This document shows, in pieces, positions 12,726 through 24,406 of a stretch of 64,000 nucleotides of DNA. Source of the stretch: Microglena sp. YARC (taxonomy: Eukaryota; Chlorophyta; Chlorophyceae; Chlamydomonadales; Chlamydomonadaceae); the NCBI GenBank assembly GCA_022414725.1, contig CM039462.1, positions 16,367,666-16,431,665 on the forward strand, read 5' to 3'. Position 1 is the stretch's first letter; each line of letters begins with the position of its first letter. Made by a program: the position numbers and the translations under genes. The notes under the pieces were generated by a model, which did no database searches, was not told the DNA's origin, and saw only the letters and a program-made list of their open reading frames with translations.

Positions 12726-14032
12726 ATTTTGTGTCGGTCACTTAATACGTAAATAAAGAGGCCGCCTTATTATGAGGCGTGAGGTGGAGGGGTCCAGCCG
12801 GTTTGCTCGCACTGGGGCCAACCACCAATCGGTGGTGTGTGTGTGGGGGGGGGGGGGGGGGGGGCTATTATCCTCCTGGAGGTGGGTTTGGGGCCAGTTC
12901 CATGTGTCCTCTGCACGCGGCAATGGACTGGAAGGAGACAGTGTCATGGGTGTGAAATTTGGTGCAGAGCTTGAGGGCAGCTACTTCCCCCACATCTCCC
13001 TCCCTCCCTTCCTCCACCTCTACCTTTCCTCCCTACACCAATCCCCCATTTCACCCCACCCCACCCCCCTACCCTACCCTCCCCCCCTTCCCCCTTCCAT
13101 CCACCTCTTCATCCACCACTTCCCTTTCTCCCTTGTCCACTCCCTCGATCAACTACCTTCACCTTCACTTTACTCTTGGCCTCTCTTTGTTTTGTCTTAG
13201 GAACTTTGTCATGGGAGCAGTAACATCCTTGCCATCAGAGCTGTAGTTCCTCTTTGCCTCTCTTTATTTTGTCTTTGGACCTTCAGTGTTTTGTATTGTT
13301 TTTTCCGGCCTTCCTTTTGGTTTGTTACAGCACGTGCTGCGCTATAGAATTGCATTGGGACTGCTCGTTCTTGGCTCTCGATTCTATTTCTTTGGGTCTG
13401 ATTTAGGATTTATAGGCAGTTTTTTTCTTTTTGGGTTGCGACCCTGCTTTGGCTTGTTTTCCCAGTTTCTTTATGTCCCCCTTATTCTGGTCCTCACCAT
13501 CGCTTTATAAATCAGTTTTCTGATTCGTATTCTGATCATGTCGTTCGCCACATCCCTTTGTTTGCTTCTCCTTATTTTACAAAAAATAAAAAAGGGGGGA
13601 ACCAGGAAATGGCGCATCTGACCAAACCTAGCCCTATGTGACCAAGGAAAAAAGACAGAAATGGACAGGAAAGGCTAAGGGACGGACACCACCAAGGCGA
13701 CTTAAGGGACTAAAGAGGATGGGAACAGGAAACAAACTAACCAGAGGGATCACAGACGGAAAACTACTAAGAGATAGCAAGGCCCTAAAGAAACACGAGA
13801 GACAAGGTGAAAAACTATACAGCGGTGGGCGGCCGGAAATAATCTTTTACCTTGTCTTTTTGTTTACAAGGGTATAATAGAATTAAATTATCACTGTAGC
13901 ACGAACTCAGGGCCCCCGTCGTTTAAATGATTGTTTGGGGCTCAGTTCATCAGTGCTTTTTCTTTTTAAGCCCTTCCTATACGGTTGGGCAAGTTCCTTT
14001 AGCCTATTTGGCCTACCCCTGGACTCTAACAT
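12726..14032. other. Low-complexity host DNA with retroposon debris
   Basis: It contains a 20-base G run (12,845-12,864), a C/T-rich stretch (12,990-13,160) and, at 13,578-13,660, an A-rich tract followed by GGGGGGAACCAGGAAA. The latter is the 3' tail motif of a retroposon family seen again at 15.7, 21.06, 22.63 and 24.89 kb. No gene is supported. Confidence 0.5.
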
Positions 14033-14066
14033 CTATATATATATGTAGACATACATGGATTTTTGA

Positions 14067-14565
14067 GACCACAACCGTAGGGTAGAGGGAGGAGGGGGTG
14101 TCCCGGGCCAAAGGGTGATGTCGTCACCGAGGAGGAAGAAGGGGCAACGAGGAAGGCGCTGCCTACCGGTGAGGGTCTCCCAGGTGGAAAGGAGCCAGTC
14201 AATGACAGGGGCAGAGTCAGGGCAATCCAAGAAAGCGTGAGACATGGTGTCAGCAGTGTGGTGCTGCAAGCAGTCAGGGCTTGAGCAGACTACGGAGGGG
14301 AGGTCGTCTTGGTTGACCCGTTGGAAGCGTCCTCGTACATGGGCAAGGAACGCGTTGCAGCCCAGGGTGCCGTGAGGCAAGTTCCGGCAAGTGATGGTAT
14401 AAGGACGGTGGAGAGTCTTGTACGCTTGTCTGCGGGGCGTTCCCACACCTGCAAAAAGCCTGCACGTAGAGGTCGGGAAACTTGAGGTTAGTCCTTTCTT
14501 TGTGCAGTTCTCTCTGCCAGGCCTGGACGGGGGGGGGGGGCGGACACATTGTAAGTCCACCCAAG
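14067..14565 (-). pseudogene. LINE reverse transcriptase C-terminal fragment (zinc-binding region)
   Basis: On the minus strand, one frame reads a Cys/His cluster (VCSSPDCLQHHTADTMSHAF then LDCPDSAPVIDWLLSTW). It has the CX4C...HX3H...C layout of the zinc-binding domain after the reverse transcriptase of many plant and algal LINEs. The upstream coding is split between two frames (near 14,290 and 14,420), so it is broken. A second copy in the same orientation lies at about 20,925-21,560. Function of the intact protein would be target-primed reverse transcription; this fragment lacks the catalytic domain. Confidence 0.65.
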
Positions 14566-14664
14566 CGTTTTGTGGGAGGTCTTCAGGAGAGGGGACTGGA
14601 ATAGGGGGGACCATGCCCTGCCCTGCCATGCCCTGCCCTTGGCCACCTTCACCAGGCCAACCCC

Positions 14665-15723
14665 CGATCTTTTGCACCATGATTGGGGTCACTCCCGGTG
14701 ACCAGGAGCCTGATACCCCCACCATGGAAATAAAAATCCCCATGGCCACAGCGCTCCCTACAATCCCAGACCCATTCCAAGACCCAGCCCAAGCCCTAGA
14801 TCTAGACCCTGACCCAAATCCAGCCCATTCCCCGGATCTAGACCCTGCTCTAGACCCTGATCCAGACCCAGCCCAAGCCTTAGCTCTAGACCCTGATCTA
14901 GACCTTGGCCCCGGTCCAGCCCAAGCCCCAGCTCTAGGCCCTAATCTTGACCCTGACCTAGATCCAGCCCAAGCCCAAGATCAAGACCCTGCCCCAGATC
15001 AGGATCAGGTTCCAGATTTGGACACAGCTCACGACAACGTTCCAGATCTGGATCTAGATCTGGACCGAGATCAAGGCCCAGATCTGCGCTAAGATCCAGA
15101 TCAAGATCTAGATCTTGATACTGTCTCTGTTCTCATTCCTGTTGTTTACCTGACCAGACCAGTCTTTTAGGTTTTCGCTTTGCTTCCAGTTGTCTTTCTT
15201 CTTTTCTGGTTGCCTCCCTGCTTTTGTCTTGTTTTTGCAGTTTCTCCCTTCGTTTGCTTCCCCTAGTTCAGTTTCCACCCTTAGTTGCCTCCTTAGTTTC
15301 CCCCCCAGTTGCTTCCTTAGTTCCCCCCCCCCCCCTACCCACCCCTCCCCCCTTTTTTCTCTTAGTTTCTTGCATAGTTTTCCTTTTCGTCCTCCTTAGT
15401 TTGCATCTCCTCTTTCAGTCTTCTGATCCGGTGACTGTTAGAGATTGCAATGTTTTGGCCCCACCCCTTCATAGGTCTTTTTTCTTAGTGGTCCTAGCCC
15501 CTTCTCTTGGGCGTCCTGTTTTGGGCTTCATTCTTGCCTCTCTGGTTTGTTTGTCTTCTGTTCCAGTCCTCCTTTGTCCCTTTAGTCGCCCAGGTGGTGT
15601 CTGTCCCTTAGCTGTCCCTTAGCCGTTCATGTCTTTTTCTTTGGTCTTTTCTCCTTGGTCACAAAGGGCTAGGTTTTATCAGTTGCGCCTTTTCCTCGTT
15701 CCCCACTTTGTAAAAAAAAAAAA
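14665..15723 (+). mobile_element. Retroposon 3' end with poly-A tail; left arm of an inverted repeat
   Basis: The stretch ends with an A tract at 15,711-15,723 after CACTTTGT. Its interior (14,665 to about 15,560) is found again in reverse complement at about 19,795-20,665: the CTCCCGGTGACCAGGAGCC segment, the Asp-Pro-type minisatellite and the GAGATTGCAATGTTTTGG segment all correspond. The last ~120 bp before the A tract also recur in reverse at 21,053-21,175. Confidence 0.7.
14760..15118. repeat. Hexamer-based minisatellite (CCAGAC / CTAGAC)
   Basis: Degenerate hexanucleotide repeats read on the plus strand as Asp-Pro, Asp-Leu and Ala-Gln dipeptides. The inverted counterpart is at 20,165-20,575. 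The 224-codon ORF over it is best explained by the repeat. Confidence 0.8.
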
Positions 15724-15726
15724 AGG

Positions 15727-15832
15727 GGTACTGTAGATCACAAAGGATGTAGAACACACCACATTTGTAACTCAGCCTGCGTGTCCTGCGATCTAACGCC
15801 GCCCTCTAACCGCTAAGGTAAATCTCGGCAAG
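15727..15832 (-). repeat. 105-bp dispersed repeat, tRNA-like on the minus strand
   Basis: The sequence from CTGTAGATCA to CGCTAAGG recurs at 17,939-18,050 in the same orientation. On the minus strand it contains TTAGCGGTTAGAG, like a tRNA A box and D loop. A tRNA-derived SINE head is the simplest reading; the B box is poor. Confidence 0.55.
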
Positions 15833-17550
15833 ACAGTATCAGCTTATACACTCCAAGAGTGGAGATATACTCGCAGCGGTCAAACGCGCCAATCTTTTTA
15901 CGCAAGATGAGAATAGTTGAAGCACTGGGGGAACCCTCTTAAGGGAAAACACCAGTGGTGGTATCAGGGTGTAGACAGCAGGGTCTAGACCCTAGCTAGA
16001 CAGCGCGTGGCAGAAAGGACGCCAGGGGACGCTGCTTATGGGAAGCTGGCACTGTGTCACAGAGTGTGACACAGTACAGACATAAAAGCAGTTAATATCT
16101 ACAGCTATAGTTCTAAGGAAGAACAGTAGTAGTCACCAAGACATAAAACGATCGAGTGAACCGCAATTGATGCTGATACTCCACCTATGACGCAGGTGAC
16201 ATACAATACTACTTCTCCACCTATGACACCACGGTCAGAGAACGATAAACTGGTAGCAAACAAAAAAATGAAGTAAAGGCTGAAAAGCAGGAAATCCAGA
16301 AGAAAGCCTTGACTAAAATAAAAGGATGAGAAAGGATGAACCAAAAACCACCGTGGTACTCCGAAAATGTAAAAGCAAAAAGCTTGGGTCATACCGAGCT
16401 GGGCTGAAAACAAAATGGAAATGTAACCATCCATGGTAAGCGCAAAAATACTATTCATCCAGAATAGTAGGCACCAAACCAGAAAATCACAGGGAGGCCA
16501 GACAGAAATCAATCCTAATACCAAAGGAAGGGGAACAACGGTGCCTAAAAGAACCGATAACTTAACCTAAAGAGAAGACTGAAATATCGTGTGAGAGCAG
16601 CAAACGAAAGAATCAAAGCCTAAAGGACGCAGACAAGAGGACACTAAAGTCCACTATTGAAAATAAAGTCGATAGAAATATCCACTACCTTCAAAACCAT
16701 TCGTAGCATAGAATTCATGACTAGGCTGGGATGAAAAAACCATGATAAACTGGTTTCTTACTCAAAGATGGAAGTAAGAAGATGTATGAAAGTTAATTAT
16801 CATAAATCCCCAGCTACGGCACTAACTAAAATCATTATAGGAGGTGGGTATCGCACCGCAAAGAACTTGGCACTTGAGACAAACCAAGCGCTTAACCACA
16901 AGCAAACCAAACCTGCAACACTGCAAAGGATGGACTGAATGGTAGCCTGAAATACACTCGGAAGAACAAGAAAGAGGTGCACGGCGGTACATCTGCAAGT
17001 ACAACTGCAAGAGTACCCAGGCCGCCAATTTACAGTAAAATCCGAAGTGAAACAACTACTACACTCCACCTAATGTACTAATCACCTGAGGGGCTGGTGA
17101 TTTAAAGACAGTGTGGAGTAAAAAGAAATAGGGAATCTATGATGAGCTCCACAGAATGAACCATCTGCCTATGGAACTAAGAGGCACATCAAGACACGAT
17201 AACGGTGGTCTGAATTACTTACCACCTTCCACCAAAACCAAGGAACACAGCTGAAAGTTAGCTGCCTAAACAAAGCGTTGTAACGCTCCACCAATCTAGA
17301 CTACCCTATAAGACAGTCCAGGAGGTGCTGAGGAATAGGCACCCACACATAGGGCCATGTTAACCTACGTATGAGAACCATCAGCACCATCAGTTTGACA
17401 GCCCCAAGGGGGCTATTAGGTAGTACACCCCCCAGATCAGGAATACTGACTAGTTGAACATGGTCGGCATTCTTTGCCTCTAAACAGTAAATCCTGGGTC
17501 AACCGAAACACCAAAGCCATACCCAGTATCACTCCCAACCCATTCAACCA
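15833..17550. other. Intergenic host DNA, no gene recognised
   Basis: A 139-codon minus ORF at 16,105-16,524 is hydrophobic and unlike any family I know; its residue usage looks random. No RNA gene or array is seen. Confidence 0.45.
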
Positions 17551-17557
17551 AATCACC

Positions 17558-17835
17558 CACCTGGGGTGAAAGTCCTTTCACAACTAAAAAAAAAAAAAAA
17601 ATGGAATAGGAGGCGCCTAATTGTTTTTCGCCCAAACGCTATATAGGAGGGACCTAATTGTTTTTGCAACAACCCCGCAGAGCCGCTAGATCCGCTCAGA
17701 GATACCAACCCACGACCAAACGAACATTCACCACTACCCCTGTTGACCACGGCAGACAAGCTCCCTGCCATGGTCTTTAGAGGCGGAATCAAGGAGACAT
17801 AACTAGACAACCACCACGAGGGCAGAAATCCGAAA
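17558..17835 (-). mobile_element. SINE-like copy, A tract at 17,587-17,602
   Basis: Matches the copy at 19,058-19,330 over the block containing CCATGGTC and GGCGGAATCAAGGAGACA, with the GGGGTGAAAGTCCTTTCAC/A-tract module at one end. No protein is encoded. Confidence 0.55.
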
Positions 17836-17938
17836 GTACTTCCCTAAAATGTTTGCTAAGGGCCAGGACGCCAAAATACTGAGGAATCGAACCTCACCAC
17901 CCCCTTCCTACTCTCGCAAGTTGGGTCGATACAGACAG

Positions 17939-18050
17939 AGTACTGTAGATCATAAGGGATGTAGAACACACCACATTTGTTACTCAGCCTGCGTGTCCTG
18001 CGATCTAACGCCGCCCCCTGACCGCTAAAAAATATATAAACCTCGGCCAG
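17939..18050 (-). repeat. Second copy of the 105-bp tRNA-like repeat
   Basis: Nearly identical to 15,727-15,832 up to CGCTAA, then diverging. The spacing of 2.2 kb and same orientation could suggest terminal repeats, but no coding or primer site lies between them. Confidence 0.55.
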
Positions 18051-18079
18051 CCAGGAAAAGAGCAATCTTCCGTGGATCT

Positions 18080-18700
18080 GTGGTCAGGGCGATTTCCACG
18101 CCCAAATCGGTCTAGGCAATTTTCACGCCCAGACCAGGGTGGTGGTGGGGGGGGGTATGGGAGTGAGGGGTGAGGGGTGGAGGTATGGGTGGGTGGTAAG
18201 TCGTAACAATGTGTGGTGATAGGGGGGAGAGTGTGTGGTGATGGGTGATGTGGTGGGGGAGTGAGTGTGGGTTTGGTTGTAAAGAGAGAAGATGTGTGTT
18301 TGTGTGTGTGTTTTTGAGGGCGTGATTTATAGGCCCAGACCGGTCTAGGCGATTTACACAGCCAGACCAGGGTTGTGGTGGTGTGGTGGGGGTGAGAGAT
18401 GTGATGTGTAGGTTGGAGATGGTATGTAGTAAGGACATGTTGTGATAGGGGGGTGAGTGTGTGGTTATGGGCGGTGTGGTGGGGGAGTGAGATTGTGGTT
18501 TTGGTGGTAAAGAGGTGTGTGTGGGGGGTGGGGGGGAGGGGGGAGATGGAAGGGGGGGGAGTGTTTGGCAGTGTGAGGTTGAAGTATTTTATTTAATTTT
18601 ATAGATGTGATAGAGGGGGAAAGAGTGTGAGGGGGAGCGTTAGACTGTGGGCAAGGAAAGAGGGTGGAGAAAATAAGAAGTTGAAAAGAAACTTCGACCA
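18080..18700. repeat. Two ~240-bp GT-rich direct repeats
   Basis: GGTCTAGGCRATTT ... CAGACCAGGGT occurs at about 18,106-18,140 and 18,341-18,376, each followed by a GTGG/GGGTGAG-rich stretch. No gene is supported on either strand. Confidence 0.6.
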
Positions 18701-18905
18701 CAGGAGAAAGCCTACCTAAGCCTACCTGAGACGGTGTAAAGAGGGAGGTGTAGGGGGAAAGAGGGTGTAGGTGTAGAGCAGAGGAATCAATTCAACGGGA
18801 GCGAGGTACGAGGTCCACGGCTATCACGTCTTCAGGCAAATCCTGAGTAGGGTGTGGGAAGAATGATGTGGAAATAATCGTTTATACTGACAGCGCCGCG
18901 GTACT

Positions 18906-19430
18906 GTGATGAGGGGTCCAGGCCAGGTCCACTGCATTCCAGCGTTCGCTGCGAGGGGTGGGGAGAATGGAGTTGCAATAAATGAGGGAGATAAGGCCTG
19001 GTGGCCGGAGTTTAATGGGCATGAAATCCAGAACAGACTGACAATGCGGCGGTACAGTTTTTTTTTTTTTTTTTTAGTTGTGAAAGGACTTTCACCCCAG
19101 GAGGTGGGTCTCCCGACACAAACCAGCGACACAGAGGATTCAGTTTGAATGGTGGTGCCACTCCTACAATATGCAAAGTAGGCGCACTTAGAGGTAGGCG
19201 CACCACGACCAAACGCACATTCACCACTACCCCTGTTGACCATGGCAGACAAGCTCCCTGCCATGGTCGTTAGAGGCGGAATCAAGGAGACATAACTAGA
19301 AAACCACCACGAGAGCAGAAATCCCTGAGTGATGAGGGGTCCAGGCCAGGTCCACTGCGTTCCAGCGTTCACTGAGAGTGGTGGGGAGTATGGAGTTGCG
19401 AGAAATGAGTTGTCTGAAGGAGAGTCCAGA
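18906..19430. repeat. Direct repeat split by a SINE-like copy
   Basis: GATGAGGGGTCCAGGCCAGG and the next ~100 bp occur at 18,906 and again at 19,331. Between them lies a T-tract-headed SINE-like copy (19,058-19,330) on the minus strand, the same family as 17,558-17,835. Confidence 0.6.
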
Positions 19431-19794
19431 TCTCTGGTGGCTGGAGGGGGAGGAGAAGGGGGGGGGGACTAGGGGGGAGAATAAGGGAGTTGGCCTCATC
19501 AGACAAAACAGGGGAAGGGGTGATGGCGGAGAGAGGTAAGGAAGGGGTTAGGGAGGGACGACGGGTGGCCAGTGGGCTGGGGGAGGAGGGAGGGATTGGA
19601 GAGGGAGGGAGGTGAATAGGAAGGGGACATGGATGGACATGAGGAGTCTGCTTTGCCCTTGGGATGGCGGCAGCACCAGCAGCAGCTGCTGCATCAGAGA
19701 TGTGACGGGGGTTGGCAACGATGGGTCCACGAGGGGAAGGGGCGGCAAAGATAGGAGGGTCTCGAGCTGGGGTAGAGGGGGACTCTGGAGCAGA

Positions 19795-20665
19795 AGACAA
19801 ACAAACCAGAGAGGCAAGGAAGAAGCCCAAAACAGGAAGCCCAAGAGAAGGGGCTAGGACTACTAAGAAAAAAGACCTATGAAGGGGGGGCGAAAACATT
19901 GCAATCTCTAACAGTCACGGGGTCAGAAGACTGAAAGAGGAGATGCAAACTAAGGAGGACTAAAAGGAAAACTATGCGAGAAACTAAGAGAAAAAAGGGG
20001 GGAGGGGGGGGGGGGGGGGACTAAAGAGGCTACAAAGGGGGAAACTAAGGAGGCAGCTTAGGGTGGAAACTGAACAAGGGGAAGCAAACTAAGGGAGAAC
20101 TGCGAAAACAAGCCAAAAGAAGGGAGGCAACCAGAAAAGAAGTAAGACAACAGGAATGAAGATAAAGACAGTATCAAGATCTAGATCTTGATCTGAACCT
20201 TAGCTCAGATCTAGACCTTGATCTTGCTCCAGATCTAGACCTAGATCTGGAACGTGGTCGTGAGCTGTGTCCAAATCTGGAACCTGATCCTGATCTGGGG
20301 CAAGGTCTGGGGCTTGGGCTTGGGCTGGATCTAGGTCAGGGGCAAGATCAGGGTTTAAGTTTTAGAGCTAGGGCTCTGGCAAGACCTAGGTCAGGGTCTA
20401 GATCAAGGTCTAGAGCTGGGGCTTAGGCTGGGTCTGGGTCAAGAGCAGGGTCTAGATCCGGGGAATGGGCTGGATCTGGGTCAGGGTCTAGATCAGGGTC
20501 TAGATCTAAGGCTTGGACTGGGTCTGGGTCTTGGTCTTGGTCTTGGATTGGGTCTGGGATTGTAGGGAGCGTTGGGGCCATAAGGGTTTTTAATTTCCAT
20601 GGTGTGAGTATCAGGCTCCTGGTCACCGGGAGTGACCCCAATCATGGTGCAAAAGATCGGGGGGG
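19795..20665 (-). mobile_element. Right arm of the inverted retroposon pair
   Basis: Reverse complement of much of 14,665-15,560, with the same order of segments and its own C/G run (about 20,000-20,020). Includes the inverted Asp-Pro minisatellite. No intact ORF. Confidence 0.7.
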
Positions 20666-20924
20666 TGGCCCATAAGCTTGCAAAGGAAGCCACTGTGAGA
20701 GAGCAGTCTAGGCCACGCCACCAATCTTGACAGAAGGCGCCATTATCAAGGTGTCGAAGATCCGTCTGGGTGCGCATCCAGTCCCTGGCGATGGTTTGGT
20801 GAAGGTGGCCAAGGGCGAGGCAGATAGCCTTGTCGTGAAGGGGCTCAGAATGGTCCAGTCTGTCAGCCCGGGACGAACGGACCTGCCATATCGCGCCCAA
20901 GGTGGTTTTACGCAGGAAGGACCA

Positions 20925-22610
20925 CAACCTTAGGGTAGAGGGAGGAGTGGGTGTCCCAAGCCAAAGGGTTGTGTCGTCACTGAGGAGGAAGAAGGGGCAA
21001 CGAGGAAGGCGCTGCCCACCGGTAAGGGTCTCCCAACTGGAAAGGAGCCAGTCTTTTTTTTTTTTTTACAAAGGGGGGAACCAGGAAAAGGCGCAACTGA
21101 TAAAACCTAGCCCTTTGTGACCAAAGAGAAAAGACCAAAGAAAAAGACATGAACGGCTAAGGGACAGCTAAGGGACAGACAGGGGCAGAATCAGGGCAAT
21201 CAAAAAAAGCGTGAGACATGGTGTCAGCAGTGTGCAGCTGCAAGCAGTCAGGGCTGGAGCAGACTATGGATGGGAGGTCGTCTTGGTTGACCCGTTGGAA
21301 GCGTCCTTGTATATGGGTAAGGAACGCGTTGCAGCCCAGGGTGCCATGAAGCAAGCTCCGGCAAGTGATGGTATAAGGACGGTGGAGAGTCTTGTCTGCG
21401 AGGCGTACCGCCCACTTGCGAAAAGCCTGCACGTAGAGGGAGGGAGACTTGAGGTTCGTCCTGTCTTTGTGCAGTTCTCTCTCCCGGGCCTGGGCGGGGG
21501 GGGGGGCGGACATGTTGTGAGTCCACCCAAGCGTTCTGTGGGAGGTCTTCAGGGGAGATGACTGGAATAGGGGTGACAACGAGCGCTCTCTCTGTTGCTG
21601 AGGCAATCCATCGGGATTCACAACCACGGAGGCCTCGGAGGTCAGGGTAAGTTCCAGGGTGAGTGTCCAAGGTGAAGGGGGGTAGAATGCTCCACAGCCT
21701 GGGCCAAGCAGGACGTTCCTTTTTTTTTACGTTATGAAAGGACTTTAAGCCCAGGAGGTGGGTCTCCCGACACAAACCAGCGACACAGAGGATTCAGTTT
21801 AAATGGTGGTGCCACTCCTACAATATGCAAAGTAGGCGCATCCTTGGTATAACCTCGCACAAAATGGGGGGAACTGGGGCTTTGTTGCTAAATATGTTGG
21901 TGAAGAAGGGCCTGCCGTGCATGGCGCACAGAGAGTTCAAGAAGGTTCACCTTAGTATCATCATGGAGGATGAGCCCCCAGGTTGTTGGGGCCAGTTGGA
22001 GGTCCTCTTAAAGACCAACCAGCCATGGTTCCAAGAGCTATTGCCTCTGGTGGGGGGGGAGGCCTTGCTGGATCAGCTGGTCCTCAAAGTCTGCCCGTAA
22101 CCATGCTTCTCGAGTTTTCTTGCGTAGGGTGATGAGGGCAGATTGGGGTTGTCCCTGGGAAGGAAGGGCAGAAAGGGTGAGAAGGTGTAACCGGCCAGAG
22201 GGCCAGACCTCCCAAAGACGGTCCTCTCCAGTGAGGGGATCTGGCCGCTCTGCAAGGGGACCAGCAGGGGGCACAGCGGTAAAGAGCTTCCATTTGGGAG
22301 GTGGAGGTTCAGGAAGGACCGAAGGAGGACAGCATCCCGACAGGGGTCTGGCAGAGAGGAAGGGATAAAGTCAAGGTCTTGGACAGCAGCGGGTGGGAGG
22401 AGAGCTTGTTGTTGATGATCTGTGCGGATGTCCTTGAGACGGTACCACGATAGTGCTTGGGAGGAGAGCACTTGGTTTGAGAGGATGGGCATGGAAGGAA
22501 AAAGGAGGGGTGTTGTTGAAGGTGGTTTCCAGAAGGATGGATTGCGGGCACTGCATGGGCGGAGCGATAATTCTACGAATGTTCAGAAGGAGAAAAGCCT
22601 CTGCACTTTC
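20925..22610 (-). pseudogene. LINE reverse transcriptase C-terminal region, broken
   Basis: The minus strand carries the same zinc-binding cluster as 14,067-14,565 (VCSSPDCLQLHTADTMSHAF at about 21,210-21,270). Further upstream on that strand lie non-catalytic reading frames shared with a second, inverted copy at 31.88-32.47 kb. A 120-bp retroposon tail (T tract 21,054-21,066) is inserted in it, and a SINE-like copy sits at 21,720-21,835. The coding is spread over at least three frames. I do not see the catalytic YADD-type motif, so the polymerase core is missing or too decayed to recognise. Confidence 0.6.
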
Positions 22611-22629
22611 CCAGGCCAAGTTGGTGGTA

Positions 22630-23070
22630 AGTTTTTTTTTTTTTTTTTTTACATAGGGAGGAACCAGGAAAGGGAAACACCACCACCACCATCACCAACA
22701 CCACTGTCACCACGACCACTACCATGACCACTATCACCACCACCACCTCCACCTACCACCACAAACACCACCATTATATTATTATTGATTATATATTTAT
22801 TGATTGAGGCGATGTCTACAGAAGACGGGGCGGTGACCAGGGCATGGTATCCACTTGCCTGACGTGGAGGAAAGCGCACAGCCCGTGAAATCTCGTGACA
22901 GGGGTGAGCTGTGTAACTGAAGAAGAGCCATGTGGTCTAAGCCAGCATAGTATAGGAGCCATGTGGTCTTGGCCAGCATATTGTAGGAGTGGTACCACCA
23001 TTCAAACTGAATCCTCTGTGTCGCTGGTTTGTGCCGGGAGACCCACCTCCTGGGGTGAAAGTCAGTGTTT
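22630..23070. mobile_element. Retroposon tail, CAC-rich microsatellite and SINE-like fragment
   Basis: A T tract (22,631-22,650) is followed by ACATAGGGAGGAACCAGG, then a CAC/CCA-rich run (22,680-22,775). A plus-oriented copy of the SINE-like module lies at about 22,975-23,065. Confidence 0.6.
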
Positions 23071-23089
23071 TTCCTAAGAACGATTTATC

Positions 23090-23295
23090 GCGCAAACTCG
23101 ATAATTAATGTTTATTTCTAAATTGGTCCATCGCGCTCCAGGTGTGGGTAATGTTTTCGGATTTCAGATCTCTTGGTGGAGCATCGCGAGTGCCATATAC
23201 TTAATGTTTATGGCTTGCGGATGCTTGAGTGGAGCATCGCGCTGCCAGATACTTAATGTTTATGGGTTGTAGGTACCTTGCTGGAGCATCGCGCA
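23090..23295. repeat. ~60-bp tandem repeat, upstream block
   Basis: Three to four units contain CATCGCG and ACTTAATGTTTATGG. The same unit recurs at 24,160-24,350 in the same orientation, so the two blocks flank the small gene at 23.5 kb. Confidence 0.75.
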
Positions 23296-23515
23296 GGTCA
23301 CCACCAGGGTGAACTGGTGACGTGGGCATCTGGGTGACATGGTCACATGGACGGTCGAAATTCAAAAAGCTCACAGGTCGACCACGAAGTTCAAAATAAT
23401 AACCTGAGCCCGCCTGAGCCCCGGTTCCTAGGGCTGTCGGATGTTAGAGGTTACAGCAGCCCAGGCGTATAAATTGTCACCCCCACGTCGGTCTCACACG
23501 CCCCAAGTCCCCAAG

Positions 23516-23842
23516 ATGCTCAAAAAGCATAAGAAGCAGAAGACTGGTCGCCCGTCCAATGCGCAGTCCTTGGGACTTCCCCCAGGCACCTGGAAAACCA
23601 TTTTTGGTGCTCCAACGACCGTTGCAGCGCCTGTCCGAGGCCGCCCGAGCAAGTTGAAGCCGACCAACGAAGGTGCGCAACTGCTAGTATCTCGACGTGC
23701 CCTAATCTCTCCGCTTCTGCCTGGGTTGTGTGTGCTTGAAGTTATTATGTTTACTGAGCCCTACTCCCCACTTTTCCCTCCCAGGTGTCGTCGCGAATTC
23801 ATCCGTTCGGTCAGCCCTCGGCTTGCTTAATTGTCAGACTTA
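23516..23842 (+). CDS. Small AT-hook-like protein, probably two exons
   Basis: A Met at 23,516 opens a basic peptide with two AT-hook-like cores, TGRPS (residues ~10-14) and VRGRPSK (~42-48). AT hooks bind the minor groove of AT-rich DNA. A TATA-box-like TATAAATT lies at 23,468, about 40 bp upstream. A GT at 23,673 and an AG ending at 23,784, after a pyrimidine-rich stretch, fit a 112-nt intron. Splicing would give about 72 residues ending at TAG near 23,840; unspliced reading stops at 23,830. Flanking tandem repeat blocks in the same orientation suggest it may belong to a DNA transposon. I recognise no transposase core, and function is unknown. Confidence 0.4.
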
Positions 23843-24159
23843 GGATGCAATGCATCTTGGAAGCTTGCTCGTGATTATTCGCTAATCGTATCAATGCTAT
23901 TGGCCCCGATCTACGATTTGGGCTGTGAGCCCTCTATCTGCCTTTCCCATGGATATACTTCCAGCCCTTTGATTCTACTGAGTGGCTGCGACCAGAGCGC
24001 CCCTTGTGCTCGCTTGCTTACGAGCAGCTTGCGTTGCTTGCTGAATTATCGGACTTAGTGTGCATTGAATCCTTGAGGGTTGCTCGCAATTATTCGCCTA
24101 ACCCTCTCCCATCCCATCCCCCTTCTCCAGGCGCTTTAAACTTTGTTAACCATCTGTAA
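23843..24159. other. Spacer with a short direct repeat
   Basis: A ~50-bp stretch (GACTTAGGATGCAATGCATC ... ATTATTCGCTAA) recurs diverged at about 24,052-24,105. Nothing else is recognised. Confidence 0.5.
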
Positions 24160-24350
24160 GCAAAATCGCGCGTGTCAGATACTTAATGTTTATGGATTTC
24201 CAAATTTACACCTGGGCATCGCGCTGCCATATACTTAATGTTTCCGTCCGCCAAAGTCTACACCTAGGCATCGGGCTGCCACATACTTAATGTTTCTGTC
24301 CCACAAAAGTCTACACCTGGGAATCGGGCTGACATATACTTAATGTTTAT
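24160..24350. repeat. ~60-bp tandem repeat, downstream block
   Basis: Four units with GGCATCGCGCTGCC and ATACTTAATGTTT, matching 23,090-23,295. An A tract with the SINE-tail motif follows at 24,378-24,406. Confidence 0.75.
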
Positions 24351-24406
24351 GGCCAAAACCTTAGGAAAAACACTGGAAAGTCCTTTCACAACTAAAAAAA
24401 AAAAAA

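Noticed and set aside
14418..15092. 224-codon Asp-Pro-rich protein
   Set aside because: The Asp-Pro part is a hexamer minisatellite that also exists inverted at 20.2-20.6 kb; the N-terminal part is the antisense of the LINE fragment.
16105..16524. 139-codon hydrophobic minus ORF
   Set aside because: No family features; Phe/Ser/Leu richness reflects base composition.
15727..18050. The 105-bp direct repeats as LTRs of a 2.3-kb element
   Set aside because: No TG/CA ends, target duplication, primer site or coding; tRNA-like content fits a SINE head better.
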